Source: Nemertoderma westbladi (Eukaryota > Xenacoelomorpha > Nemertodermatida > Nemertodermatidae). Taken from it: a DNA stretch of 64,000 nucleotides. Position 1 is the first letter of the stretch; each line of letters begins with the position of its first letter. The stretch covers positions 19,995 to 83,994 of the forward strand of contig JAUCBJ010004223.1 in the NCBI GenBank assembly GCA_032718475.1. The letters run 5' to 3'. Position numbers and translations under genes: made by a program. Shown here piece by piece: positions 22,053 through 36,300 of the stretch. The notes beneath the pieces are model-generated. The model did no database searches. It saw nothing but the letters and a program-made list of their open reading frames with translations, and was not told the DNA's origin.

Positions 22053-23447
22053 ATTTGTAATTAATAATAAAGGCGTTAGAGATTTCTAATTAATAATAAA
22101 GGCATTAGAGATTTCTAATTAATAATAAAGGCATTAGAGATTTCTAATTAATAATAAAGGCGTTAGAGATTTCTAATTAATAATAAAGGCATTAGAGATT
22201 TCTAATTAATAATAAAGGCGTTAGAGATTTTTAATTAATAATAAAGGCATTAGAGATTTCTAATTAATAATAAAGGCATTAGAGATTTCTAATTAATAAT
22301 AAAGGCATTAGAGATTTGTAATTAATAATAAAGGCAATAGAGATTTCTAATTAATAATAAAGGCATTAGAGATTTCTAATTAATAATAAAGGCATTAGAG
22401 ATTTCTAATTAATAATAAAGGCATTAGAGATTTCTAATTAATAATAAAGGCATTAGAGATTTCTAATTAATAATAAAGGCATTAGAGATTTCTAATTAAT
22501 AATAAAGGCATTAGAGATTTCTAATTAATAATAAAGGCATTATAGATTTTTAATTAATAATAAAGGCGTTAGAGATTTCTAATTAATAATAAAGGCATTA
22601 GAGATTTCTAATTAATAATAAAGGCATTATAGATTTTTAATTAATAATAAAGGCATTAGAGATTTCTAATTAATAATAAAGGCATTAGAGATTTCTAATT
22701 AATAATAAAGGCATTAGAGATTTCTAATTAATAATAAAGGCATTAGAGATTTCTAATTAATAATAAAGGCATTAGAGATTTCTAATTAATAATAAAGGCA
22801 TTAGAGATTTCTAATTAATAATAAAGGCATTAGAGATTTCTAATTAATAATAAAGGCATTAGAGATTTATAATTAAAAATAAAGGCATTATAGATTTTTA
22901 ATTAATAATAAAGGCGTTAGAGATTTCTAATTAATAATAAAGGCATTAGAGATTTGTAATTAATAATAAAGGCGTTAGAGATTTCTAATTAATAATAAAG
23001 GCATTAGAGATTTATAATTAAAAATAAAGGCATTATAGATTTTTAATTAATAATAAAGGCGTTAGAGATTTCTAATTAATAATAAAGGCATTAGAGATTT
23101 GTAATTAATAATAAAGGCGTTAGAGATTTCTAATTAATAATAAAGGCATTAGAGATTTCTAATTAATAATAAAGGCATTAGAGATTTCTAATTAATAATA
23201 AAGAAATTATAGATTTTTAATTAATAATAAAGGCGTTAGAGATTTCTAATTAATAATAAAGGCATTAGAGATTTTTAATTAATAATAAAGGCATTAGAGA
23301 TTTCTAATTAATAATAAAGGCATTATAGATTTTTAATTAATAATAAAGGCGTTAGAGATTTCTAATTAATAATAAAGGCATTAGAGATTTGTAATTAATA
23401 ATAAAGGCATTAGAGATTTCTAATTTAATAATAAAGGCATTAGAGAT
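22053..23447. repeat. 29-bp satellite, middle block
   Basis: About 48 copies of a 29-bp AT-rich unit (core ATTAGAGATTTCTAATTAAT, then AATAAAGGC). Variants include GGCGTTAG, TTATAGATTTTT and AATTAAAAAT and recur in groups, indicating multi-monomer duplication. It ends at the 3.9-kb block. Confidence 0.96.
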
Positions 23448-25159
23448 TATTGGAAGAGACGGTAACAATACCTGCAATATCCTACTGTAAAGTTTGTGAA
23501 TCAAATCATAAATCCGACCTTCTCACCAAAACAGTAAACTCTAAGTAAGCGAATATATTGCAGTATCGATCTCTTATAACCGGTGAGGCAGAAAACAGTC
23601 TACGAGCAGACAAACTTCGATAAAACAAAATCCCGCGCAGCGAATCCTAAAATCAGGCTGACTCACTGACGGACTAAGGGGCTCGTATACTTTGCCGCGG
23701 TGTGATTTATATGGTTGGGCGAAGGGACGCTAGCTAGGTACAGAGGCAGAGATTTGGAGATGTCTAACTAGCGGGCAAAGCACAGTACGGACAAAGTTAA
23801 TTTTATATATTTTGAGGTGTAAATAATTTCTAACGCGCGTGTGTTAATTCTGAACGGTCAAAAGCAGTTTTGCTCCTTCACATATATAATTACTGGGTAC
23901 GGTGTGCATTTTACGAATATTCTAATTTTGTAACTTGTAGGTCCAATACTCACGAATAATAAGGTTCCTTCCCCTCTTGCGTATTTCCAGGACTCAAATT
24001 CAGGCATAAGGTTAATGCTACGCCCAGAATTCGGCAATTTTAGGTACCAGGTCCCTGATACTAAGAAGAGATGTGTTAGTTTACTACTGTAGGCGTACAG
24101 TTACTAATAGCTATCCTGGCGTCCTATCTAGAATTTTAGTCACCCAGGTAGGCTGGGTAACTTCCTATCAGGGCGTTGGCGGGGACACGGTAGATGTTAG
24201 TATATCCCTAATAGCCTCAATTTATTTGCGCCTAGTTGTAAACTGCCCTACCGCCTGAACGGTACAATCCCAATTCAGGTGAAAACACAGCAACCCTCCT
24301 AGCCTACAAGTTCTGATGCAATGGACACCGTTGTACTGCAAATAGTCACAGACGCACCCGTACTTAGCAAGAGTTAGGCGTACAGTTTGCTGCACCCTAC
24401 CAATTTGTATGCTGCGTACCGGTGTGCCTACGTCCTATCTGCGTACTAGTATCTGCCTGCTCTCTCCCCCCCCCGTAGGAATGTGAAGGTCTACTGTGGT
24501 TCTTTCCTGAATCAAGACAGTACAGTCCCTAAGATGTAATTTTAGGCTCACAGCGTGTCACTACTTCTACCTTTTGATCTTTGGTCTTACGCTTAGGTAG
24601 CGAGGCGTCGAACGCTGTCTAACCTTTCAGGCGATGGGCGAATAACTCAAGATGGTATTGCGGGTTGTCTCTTGTCTACATTCCCGTGATGTTCCCGTTC
24701 ATTGCTGCGGCCCGATCTCTAGCCGGCCATCCTGTCCCTTAGGTTTGTTCACCGTAGTGAATCATGGTAAAACAGATAGAAAAGGCAGATTAGCGATAAT
24801 TCTGACTTTATTACAGAAGATATAATTATAATACAATGTAATCTGAAATAAACTAAGCACGACAGAATATTGATAAGATAAGATAATCTGAGAAGTATAT
24901 GTGTATAATAGAAAGATAACTAATGAACGAAATCGCACCTTTATATAGCAAATTTGTGCTGCAATCAATCGAGAACATTCTATAATTATATTGGGTTTTT
25001 AAAGATAACCATTGGTCCAGCTAATGTATAACTTGCACGACATTGGATACAATCTAATAACTGCAGTCTCATTGGTTAATCTAGGTACAAACGAATGCAA
25101 TTTAATTTGTAGCGGTCAATTTAAATGAGTTGAAATTCTGCACAAAAAATAATTCGCAC
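23448..25159. other. Unique block inside the satellite, no gene seen
   Basis: Left part of a 3.9-kb non-satellite block (23448-27344). TAGAGATT ends the left satellite flank and also begins the right one, so insertion of the block with an 8-bp duplication is possible, but no terminal repeats are seen. Short frames at 24073-24258 and 24762-24968 have no recognisable domain. Confidence 0.55.
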
Positions 25160-25230
25160 TTACTAGGATTCGAACTCAATACCTACTACACATATAATTT
25201 CCAACGCTCTACCGACTGAGCTAGGGCTGG
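25160..25230 (-). pseudogene. tRNA-like sequence (pseudogene or SINE head)
   Basis: On the minus strand an A box TAGCTCAGTCGG (25223-25212) and B box AGTTCGAATCC (25176-25166) have tRNA spacing, and the D arm GCTC...GAGC pairs. The acceptor and anticodon stems do not close, so this is not a functional tRNA by eye; a tRNA-derived SINE is the other reading. Confidence 0.6.
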
Positions 25231-27204
25231 GGTAAAACAGACTGTAAACAAGGGGGGAAAAGAATTACGTAAAGAATTACTTAAGTAGAGATAATTAATT
25301 ATTTGCGTATCAACAACAACAGTAACAATCTCACACCTCACAATTCACATAATAGTAATATCCACACCCCCCCCCCCCCCCCTCCCCCTTTTTTTGCAAA
25401 CACTGCACACCACCGCTACCTGCCTGGCACTCCCAGACAATACATTGGGCTATAATACTAGCCACGTCATTGTCCAAAGTATTATTGTTACTTAACTTTT
25501 AATATTGCAATTATACAATATACTGTATATAATACTCTATATGTGCAATGTGAGTATCGGATTACCAAATAACAATAAATTTTAAACAATTGTCTTCTTT
25601 AGTCTAAAATTCGCAACTGTTCGGTGGTCCACCCACACGATCAACACTATGTAGTACTAAAACCTAGGCCTACAACTACATGCTCTAAAATCCCCAAAAA
25701 TGACCCCCCCCCCCCCCCCGCTAAATGGCAGGCCTCCGTTTGCTAATTCCCGTATCAAAACACGGTACTCGTGGATGCATTTGAAGTCATGACACATTAT
25801 TGAAAGTTTATTATTTACTCATAAGTCTAGAAATAATATATAATATAGAAATAATAATATATTTGTTAATTTAGCTACACGAGTAACTGATACTCGTTTA
25901 ATTAAACGTAAACCTTTGATGAAATTAAAAAATTCCTTACTAATCCTTGCCTGTAATCAATAATTAATTAAAAGCTTAGTTGTTTTGCTGGGTTAGCCTA
26001 TACCAGTACATGATTTCCCATCTCCTCAACCAGGGGAACTACTATTATAGTTTAAACTATGTAAGCTATTTATAGCAGCCAATAGAAAGCCGGGTTTTCC
26101 CTACCATCCACCTAAGCAAGCTACTCCCTTCCTCACCTCCATGCTACTCGCGACCTTAGCTCCAGCCTACTCTCAACCTTAGATTTACCACAGTCCTTAG
26201 GTATTCTGCCTGAGCTAGGGCTGGGGTAAAACAGACTGTAAACAAGGGGGGAAAAGAATTACGTAAAGAATTACTTAAGTAGAGATAATTAATTATTTGC
26301 GTATCAACAACAACAGTAACAATCTCACACCTCACAATTCACATAATAGTAATATCCACACCCCCCCCCCCCCCCTCCCCCTTTTTTTGCAAACACTGCA
26401 CACCACCGCTACCTGCCTGGCACTCCCAGACAATACATTGGGCTATAATACTAGCCACGTCATTGTCCAAAGTATTATTGTTACTTAACTTTTAATATTG
26501 CAATTATACAATATACTGTATATAATACTCTATATGTGCAATGTGAGTATCGGATTACCAAATAACAATAAATTTTAAACAATTGTCTTCTTTAGTCTAA
26601 AATTCGCAACTGTTCGGTGGTCCACCCACACGATCAACACTATGTAGTACTAAAACCTAGGCCTACAACTACATGCTCTAAAATCCCCAAAAATGACCCC
26701 CCCCCCCCCCCCCGCTAAATGGCAGGCCTCCGTTTGCTAATTCCCGTATCAAAACACGGTACTCGTGGATGCATTTGAAGTCATGACACATTATTGAAAG
26801 TTTATTATTTACTCATAAGTCTAGAAATAATATATAATATAGAAATAATAATATATTTGTTAATTTAGCTACACGAGTAACTGATACTCGTTTAATTAAA
26901 CGTAAACCTTTGATGAAATTAAAAAATTCCTTACTAATCCTTGCCTGTAATCAATAATTAATTAAAAGCTTAGTTGTTTTGCTGGGTTAGCCTATACCAG
27001 TACATGATTTCCCATCTCCTCAACCAGGGGAACTACTATTATAGTTTAAACTATGTAAGCTATTTATAGCAGCCAATAGAAAGCCGGGTTTTCCCTACCA
27101 TCCACCTAAGCAAGCTACTCCCTTCCTCACCTCCATGCTACTCGCGACCTTAGCTCCAGCCTACTCTCAACCTTAGATTTACCACAGTCCTTAGGTATTC
27201 TGCC
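25217..27204. repeat. 994-bp tandem duplication
   Basis: 25217-26210 and 26211-27204 match with a constant offset of 994 and no indel seen, including poly-C runs near 25366 and 25707. The word TGAGCTA stands at all three borders (25217, 26211, 27205), so the duplication is bounded by microhomology. At the first border that word is part of the tRNA-like A box. It contains no gene; a 63-codon frame at 26297 is chance. The equal lengths of the C-runs suggest a very recent event or an assembly duplication. Confidence 0.95.
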
Positions 27205-27344
27205 TGAGCTACTGAACCACTTGACCAATAGGCGTACAAATGATAGAACAAATACGAATGAGAACTCAAAGCAATCTTTACAAAGTTAATTCGAATAAAA
27301 ATAAAATTTTGAAAATCCACGGCATTTGGAGAATATAATTCTAT

Positions 27345-30300
27345 AGAGATTTCTAATTAATAATAAAGGCATTAGAGATTTCTAATTAATAATAAAGGCG
27401 TTAGAGATTTCTAATTATTAATAAAGGCATGAGAGATTTCTAATTAATAATAAAGGCATTAGAGATTTCTAATTAATAATAAAGGCATTAGAGATTTGTA
27501 ATTAATAATAAAGGCATTAGAGATTTCTAATTAATAATAAAGGCATTAGAGATTTCTAATTAATAATAAAGGCGTTAGAGATTTCTAATTATTAATAAAG
27601 GCATGAGAGATTTCTAATTAATAATAAAGGCATTAGAGATTTCTAATTAATAATAAAGGCATTAGAGATTTGTAATTAATAATAAAGGCATTAGAGATTT
27701 CTAATTAATAATAAAGGCATTAGAGATTTCTAATTAATAATAAAGGCATTAGAGATTTCTAATTAATAATAAAGGCGTTAGAGATTTCTAATTATTAATA
27801 AAGGCATGAGAGATTTCTAATTAATAATAAAGGCATTAGAGATTTCTAATTAATAATAAAGGCGTTAGAGATTTCTAATTATTAATAAAGGCATGAGAGA
27901 TTTTTAATTAATAATAAAGGCGTTAGAGATTTCTAATTAATAATAAAGGCATTAGAGATTTCTAATTAATAATAAAGGCGTTAGAGATTTGTAATTAATA
28001 ATAAAGGCATTAGAGATTTCTAATTAATAATAAAGGCATTAGAGATTTCTAATTAATAATAAAGGCGTTAGAGATTTATAATTAATAATAAAGGCATTAG
28101 AGATTTCTAATTAATAATAAAGGCATTAGAGATTTCTAATTAATAATAAAGGCATTATAGATTTCTAATTAATAATAAAGGCATTAGAGATTTCTAATTA
28201 ATAATAAAGGCATTAGAGATTTCTAATTAATAATAAAGGCACTAGAGATTTCTAATTAATATTAAAGGCATTAGAGATTTCTAATTAATAATAAAGGCAT
28301 TATAGATTTCTAATTAATAATAAAGGCATTACAGATTTCTAATTAATAATAAAGGCATTAGAGATTTCTAATTAATAATAAAGGCATTAGAGATTTCTAA
28401 TTAATAATAAAGGCATTAGAGATTTCTAATTAATAATAAAGGCGTTAGAGATTTCTAATTATTAATAAAGGCATGAGAGATTTCTAATTAATAATAAAGG
28501 CATTAGAGATTTCTAATTAATAATAAAGGCATTAGAGATTTCTAATTAATAATAAAGGCATTAGAGATTTCTAATTAATAATAAAGGCATTAGAGATTTA
28601 TAATTAATAATAAAGGCATTATAGATTTTTAATTAATAATAAAGGCGTTAGAGATTTCTAATTAATAATAAAGGCATTAGAGATTTATAATTAATAATAA
28701 AGGCACTAGAGATTTCTAATTAATAATAAAGGCATTAGAGATTTCTAATTAATAATAAAGGCATTATAGATTTCTAATTAATAATAAAGGCATTAGAGAT
28801 TTCTAATTAATAATAAAGGCATTAGAGATTTCTAATTAATAATAAAGGCATTAGAGATTTCTAATTAATAATAAAGGCGTTAGAGATTTCTAATTAATAA
28901 TAAAGGCATTATAGATTTCTAATTAATAATAAAGGCATTAGAGATTTCTAATTAATAATAAAGGCATTAGAGATTTCTAATTAATAATAAAGGCATTAGA
29001 GATTTCTAATTAATAATAAAGGCATTAGAGATTTCTAATTAATAATAAAGGCATTAGAGATTTCTAATTAATAATAAAGGCGTTAGAGATTTCTAATTAT
29101 TAATAAAGGCATTAGAGATTTCTAATTAATAATAAAGGCATTAGAGATTTCTAATTAATAATAAAGGCGATAGAGATTTCTAATTAATAATAAAGGCATT
29201 AGAGATTTCTAATTAATAATAAAGGCGTTAGAGATTTCTAATTAATAATAAAGGCATTAGAGATTTCTAATTAATAATAAAGGCAATAGAGATTTCTAAT
29301 TAATAATAAAGGCATTAGAGATTTATAATTAATAATAAAGGCATTATAGATTTTTAATTAATAATAAAGGCGTTAGAGATTTCTAATTAATAATAAAGGC
29401 ATTAGAGATTTATAATTAATAATAAAGGCACTAGAGATTTCTAATTAATAATAAAGGCATTAGAGATTTCTAATTAATAATAAAGGCATTATAGATTTCT
29501 AATTAATAATAAAGGCATTAGAGATTTCTAATTAATAATAAAGGCATTAGAGATTTCTAATTAATAATAAAGGCATTAGAGATTTCTAATTAATAATAAA
29601 GGCATTAGAGATTTCTAATTAATAATAAAGGCGTTAGAGATTTCTAATTATTAATAAAGGCATTAGAGATTTCTAATTAATAATAAAGGCATTAGAGATT
29701 TCTAATTAATAATAAAGGCGTTAGAGATTTCTAATTAATAATAAAGGCATTAGAGATTTCTAATTAATAATAAAGGCATTAGAGATTTCTAATTAATAAT
29801 AAAGGCATTAGAGATTTCTAATTAATAATAAAGGCATTAGAGATTTCTAATTAATAATAAAGGCATTATAGATTTTTAATTAATAATAAAGGCGTTAGAG
29901 ATTTCTAATTAATAATAAAGGCATTAGAGATTTATAATTAATAATAAAGGCACTAGAGATTTCTAATTAATAATAAAGGCATTATAGATTTCTAATTAAT
30001 AATAAAGGCGTTAGAGATTCTAATTAATAATAAAGGCATTAGAGATTTATAATTAATAATAAAGGCACTAGAGATTTCTAATTAATAATAAAGGCATTAT
30101 AGATTTCTAATTAATAATAAAGGCGTTAGAGATTTGTAATTAATAATAAAGGCATTAGAGATTTCTAATTAATAATAAAGGCGTTAGAGATTTCTAATTA
30201 ATAATAAAGGCATTAGAGATTTCTAATTATTAATAAAGGCATTAGAGATTTCTAATTAATAATAAAGGCGTTAGAGATTTCTAATTAATAATAAAGGCGT

Positions 30301-33300
30301 TAGAGATTTCTAATTAATAATAAAGGCATTAGAGATTTCTAATTAATAATAAAGGCAATAGAGATTTCTAATTAATAATAAAGGCATTAGAGATTTCTAA
30401 TTAATAATAAAGGCATTACAGATTTTTAATTAATAATACAGGCATTAGAGATTTATAATTAATAATAAAGGCATTAGAGATTTCTAATTAATAATAAAGG
30501 CATTAGAGATTTCTAATTAATAATAAAGGCATTAGAGATTTCTAATTAATAATAAAGGCAATAGAGATTTCTAATTAATAATAAAGGCATTAGAGATTTA
30601 TAATTAATAATAAAGGCATTATAGATTTTTAATTAATAATAAAGGCGTTAGAGATTTCTAATTAATAATAAAGGCATTAGAGATTTATAATTAATAATAA
30701 AGGCACTAGAGATTTCTAATTAATAATAAAGGCATTATAGATTTCTAATTAATAATAAAGGCGTTAGAGATTCTAATTAATAATAAAGGCATTAGAGATT
30801 TATAATTAATAATAAAGGCACTAGAGATTTCTAATTAATAATAAAGGCATTATAGATTTCTAATTAATAATAAAGGCGTTAGAGATTTGTAATTAATAAT
30901 AAAGGCATTAGAGATTTCTAATTAATAATAAAGGCGTTAGAGATTTCTAATTAATAATAAAGGCATTAGAGATTTCTAATTATTAATAAAGGCATTAGAA
31001 ATTTCTAATTAATAATAAAGGCGTTAGAGATTTCTAATTAATAATAAAGGCGTTAGAGATTTCTAATTAATAATAAAGGCATTAGAGATTTCTAATTAAT
31101 AATAAAGGCAATAGAGATTTCTAATTAATAATAAAGGCATTAGAGATTTCTAATTAATAATAAAGGCATTACAGATTTTTAATTAATAATACAGGCATTA
31201 GAGATTTATAATTAATAATAAAGGCATTAGAGATTTCTAATTAATAATAAAGGCATTAGAGATTTCTAATTAATAATAAAGGCATTAGAGATTTCTAATT
31301 AATAATAAAGGCAATAGAGATTTCTAATTAATAATAAAGGCATTAGAGATTTCTAATTAATAATAAAGGCATTATAGATTTCTAATTAATAATACAGGCA
31401 TTAGAGATTTCTAATTAATAATAAAGGCATTATAGATTTCTAATTAATAATAAAGGCATTAGAGATTTCTAATTAATAATAAAGGCATTAGAGATTTCTA
31501 ATTAATAATAAACGCATTAGAGAATTCTACTTAATAATAAAGGCATTAGAGATTTCTAATTAATAATAAAGGCATTAGAGATTTCTAATTAATATTAAAG
31601 GCGTTAGAGATTTCTAATTAATAATAAAGGCATTAGAGATTTGTAATTAATAATAAAGGCAATAGAGATTTCTAATTAATAATAAAGGCATTAGAGATTT
31701 CTAATTAATAATAAAGGCATTAGAGATTTCTAATTAATAATAAAGGCAATAGAGATTTCTAATTAATAATAAAGGCACTAGAGATTTCTAATTAATAATA
31801 AAGGCATTAGAGATTTCTAATTAATAATAAAGGCATTAGAGATTTCTAATTAATAATAAAGGCATTAGAGATTTCTAATTAATAATAAAGGCATTAGAGA
31901 TTTCTAATTAATAATAAAGGCATTAGAGATTTCTAATTAATAATAAAGGCAGTAGAGATTTCTAATTAATAATAAAGGCGTTAGAGATTTCTAATTAATA
32001 ATAAAGGCATTAGAGATTTCTAATTAATAATAAAGGCATTAGAGATTTCTAATTAATAATAAAGGCATTATAGATTTTTAATTAATAATACAGGCATTAG
32101 AGATTTCTAATTAATAATAAAGGCATTAGAGATTTCTAATTAATAATAAAGGCATTATAGATTTTTAATTAATAATAAAGGCATTAGAGATTTCTAATTA
32201 ATAATAAAGGCAATAGAGATTTCTAATTAATAATAAAGGCGTTAGAGATTTCTAATTAATAATAAAGGCGTTAGAGATTTCTAATTAATAATAAAGGCAT
32301 TAGAGATTTCTAATTAATAATAAAGGCATTAGAGATTTCTAATTAATAATAAAGGCATTATAGATTTTTAATTAATAATACAGGCATTAGAGATTTCTAA
32401 TTAATAATAAAGGCATTAGAGATTTCTAATTAATAATAAAGGCATTATAGATTTTTAATTAATAATAAAGGCGTTAGATATTTTTAATTAATAATAAAGG
32501 CATTAGAGATTTCTAATTAATAATAAAGGCATTAGAGATTTCTAATTAATAATAAAGGCATTAGAGATTTCTAATTAATAATAAAGGCATTAGAGATTTC
32601 TAATTAATAATAAAGGCATTATAGATTTTTAATTAATAATACAGGCATTAGAGATTTCTAATTAATAATAAAGGCATTAGAGATTTCTAATTAATAATAA
32701 AGGCATTAGAGATTTCTAATTAATAATAAAGGCATTAGAGATTTCTAATTAATAATAAAGGCATTAGAGATTTCTAATTAATAATAAAGGCATTAGAGAT
32801 TTCTAATTAATAATAAAGGCATTAGAGATTTCTAATTAATAATAAAGGCATTATAGATTTTTAATTAATAATACAGGCATTAGAGATTTCTAATTAATAA
32901 TAAAGGCATTAGAGATTTCTAATTAATAATAAAGGCATTATAGATTTTTAATTAATAATAAAGGCATTAGAGATTTCTAATTAATAATAAAGGCAATAGA
33001 GATTTCTAATTAATAATAAAGGCGTTAGAGATTTCTAATTAATAATAAAGGCGTTAGAGATTTCTAATTAATAATAAAGGCATTAGAGATTTCTAATTAA
33101 TAATAAAGGCATTAGAGATTTCTAATTAATAATAAAGGCATTATAGATTTTTAATTAATAATACAGGCATTAGAGATTTCTAATTAATAATAAAGGCATT
33201 AGAGATTTCTAATTAATAATAAAGGCATTATAGATTTTTAATTAATAATACTGGCATTAGAGATTTCTAATTAATAATAAAGGCATTAGAGATTTTTAAT

Positions 33301-36300
33301 TAATAATACAGGCATTAGAGATTTCTAATTAATAATAAAGGCATTATAGATTTTTAATTAATAATAAAGGCATTAGAGATTTCTAATTAATAATAAAGGC
33401 ATTAGAGATTTTTAATTAATAATACAGGCATTAGAGATTTCTAATTAATAATACAGGCATTAGAGATTTTTAATTAATAATACAGGCATTAGAGATTTCT
33501 AATTAATAATAAAGGCATTAGAGATTTTTAATTAATAATACAGGCATTAGAGATTTCTAATTAATAATACAGGCATTAGAGATTTCTAATTAATAATAAA
33601 GGCATTAGAGATTTTTAATTAATAATACAGGCATTAGAGATTTCTAATTAATAATAAAGGCATTATAGATTTCTAATTAATAATAAAGGCATTATAGATT
33701 TTTAATTAATAATACAGGCATTAGAGATTTCTAATTAATAATAAAGGCATTATAGATTTTTAATTAATAATAAAGGCATTAGAGATTTCTAATTAATAAT
33801 AAAGGCATTAGAGATTTCTAATTAATAGTAAAGGCATTAGAGATTTCTAATTAATAATAAAGGCATTAAAGATTTCTAATTAATAATAAAGGCATTAGAG
33901 ATTTCTAATTAATAATAAAGGCATTATAGATTTTTAATTAATAATACAGGCATTAGAGATTTCTAATTAATAATAAAGGCATTAGAGATTTCTAATTAAT
34001 AATAAAGGCATTAGAGATTTCTAATTAATAATAAAGGCATTAGAGATTTCTAATTAATAATAAAGGCATTAGAGATTTCTAATTAATAATAAAGGCATTA
34101 GAGATTTCTAATTAATAATAAAGAAATTATAGATTTCTAATTAATAATAAAGGCATTAGAGATTTCTAATTAATAATAAAGGCATTAGAGATTTCTAATT
34201 AATAATAAAGGCATTAGAGATTTCTAATTAATAATAAAGGCATTAGAGATTTCTAATTAATAATAAAGGCATTAGAGATTTCTAATTAATAATAAAGGCA
34301 ATAGAGATTTCTAATTAATAATAAAGGCGTTAGAGATTTCTAATTAATAATAAAGGCATTAGAGATTTCTAATTAATAATAAAGGCATTAGAGATTTCTA
34401 ATTAATAATAAAGGCATTATAGATTTTTAATTAATAATACAGGCATTAGAGATTTCTAATTAATAATAAAGGCATTAGAGATTTCTAATTAATAATAAAG
34501 GCATTAGAGATTTCTAATTAATAATAAAGGCATTAGAGATTTCTAATTAATAATAAAGGCATTAGAGATTTCTAATTAATAATAAAGGCATTAGAGATTT
34601 CTAATTAATAATAAAGGCATTATAGATTTCTAATTAATAATAAAGGCATTAGAGATTTCTAATTAATAATAAAGGCATTAGAGATTTCTAATTAATAATA
34701 AAGGCATTAGAGATTTCTAATTAATAATAAAGGCATTAGAGATTTCTAATTAATAATAAAGGCATTAGAGATTTCTAATTAATAGTAAAGGCATTAGAGA
34801 TTTCTAATTAATAATAAAGGCATTAGAGATTTCTAATTAATAATAAAGGCATTAGAGATTTCTAATTAATAATAAAGGCATTAGAGATTTCTAATCAATA
34901 ATAAAGGCATTAGAGATTTCTAATTAATAATAAAGACATTAGAGATTTCTAATTAATAATAAAGGCATTAGAGATTTCTAATTAATAATAAAGGCAATAG
35001 AGATTTCTAATTAATAATAAAGGCATTAGAGATTTCTAATTAATAATAAAGGCATTAGAGATTTCTAATTAATAATAAAGGCATTAGAGATTTCTAATTA
35101 ATAATAAAGGCATTAGAGATTTCTAATTAATAATAAAGGCATTAGAGATTTCTAATTAATAATAACAAAGGCAATAGAGATTTCTAATTAATAATAAAGG
35201 CATTAGAGATTTCTAATTAATAATAAAGGCATTAGAGATTTCTAATTAATAATAAAGGCATTAGAGATTTCAAATTAATAGTAAAGGCATTAGAGATTTC
35301 TTTAATAATAAAGGCATTAGGTATTTCTAATTAATAATAAAGGCATTCGAGATTTCTAATTAATAACAACAAAGGCATTAGAGATTTCTAATTAATAATA
35401 AAGGCATTAGAGATTTCTAATTAATAATAAAGGCGTTAGAGATTTCTAATTAATAATAACAAAGGCAATAGAGATTTCTAATTAATAATAAAGGCATTAA
35501 AGATTTCTAATTAATAATAACAAAGGCAATGGAGATTTCTAATTAATAATAAAGGCATTAGAGATTTCTAATTAATAATAACAAAGGCATTAGAGATTTC
35601 TAATTAATAATAAAGGCATTAGAGATTTGTAATTATTAATAAAGGCATTAGAGATTTCTAATTAATAATAAAGGCATTAGAGATTTCTAATTAATAATAA
35701 AGGCATTAGAGATTTCTAATTAATAACAAAGGCATTAGAGATTTCTAATTAATAATAAAGGCATTAGAGATTTCTAATTAATAATAAAGGCATTAGAGAT
35801 TTCTAATTAATAGTAAAGGCATTAGAGATTTCTAATTAATAATAAAGGCATTAGAGATTTCTAATTAATAATAAAGGCATTAGAGATTTCTAATTAATAA
35901 TAAAGGCATTAGAGATTTCTAATTAATAATAAAGGCATTAGAGATTTCTAATTAATAATAAAGGCATTAGAGATTTCTAATTAATAATAAAGACATTAGA
36001 GATTTCTAATTAATAATAAAGGCAATAGAGATTTCTAATTAATAATAAAGGCATTAGAGATTTCTAATTAATAATAAAGGCATTAGAGATTTCTAATTAA
36101 TAATAAAGGCAATAGAGATTTCTAATTAATAATAAAGGCATTAGAGATTTCTAATTAATAATAAAGGCATTAGAGATTTATAATTAATAATAAAGGCATT
36201 AGAGATTTCTAATTAATAATAAAGCCATTAGAGATTTCTAATTAATAATAAAGGCATTAGAGATTTCTAATTAATAATAAAGGCATTAGAGATTTCTAAT

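Noticed and set aside
25160-25230. Functional tRNA gene
   Set aside because: A and B boxes are good, but the acceptor and anticodon stems do not pair by eye.
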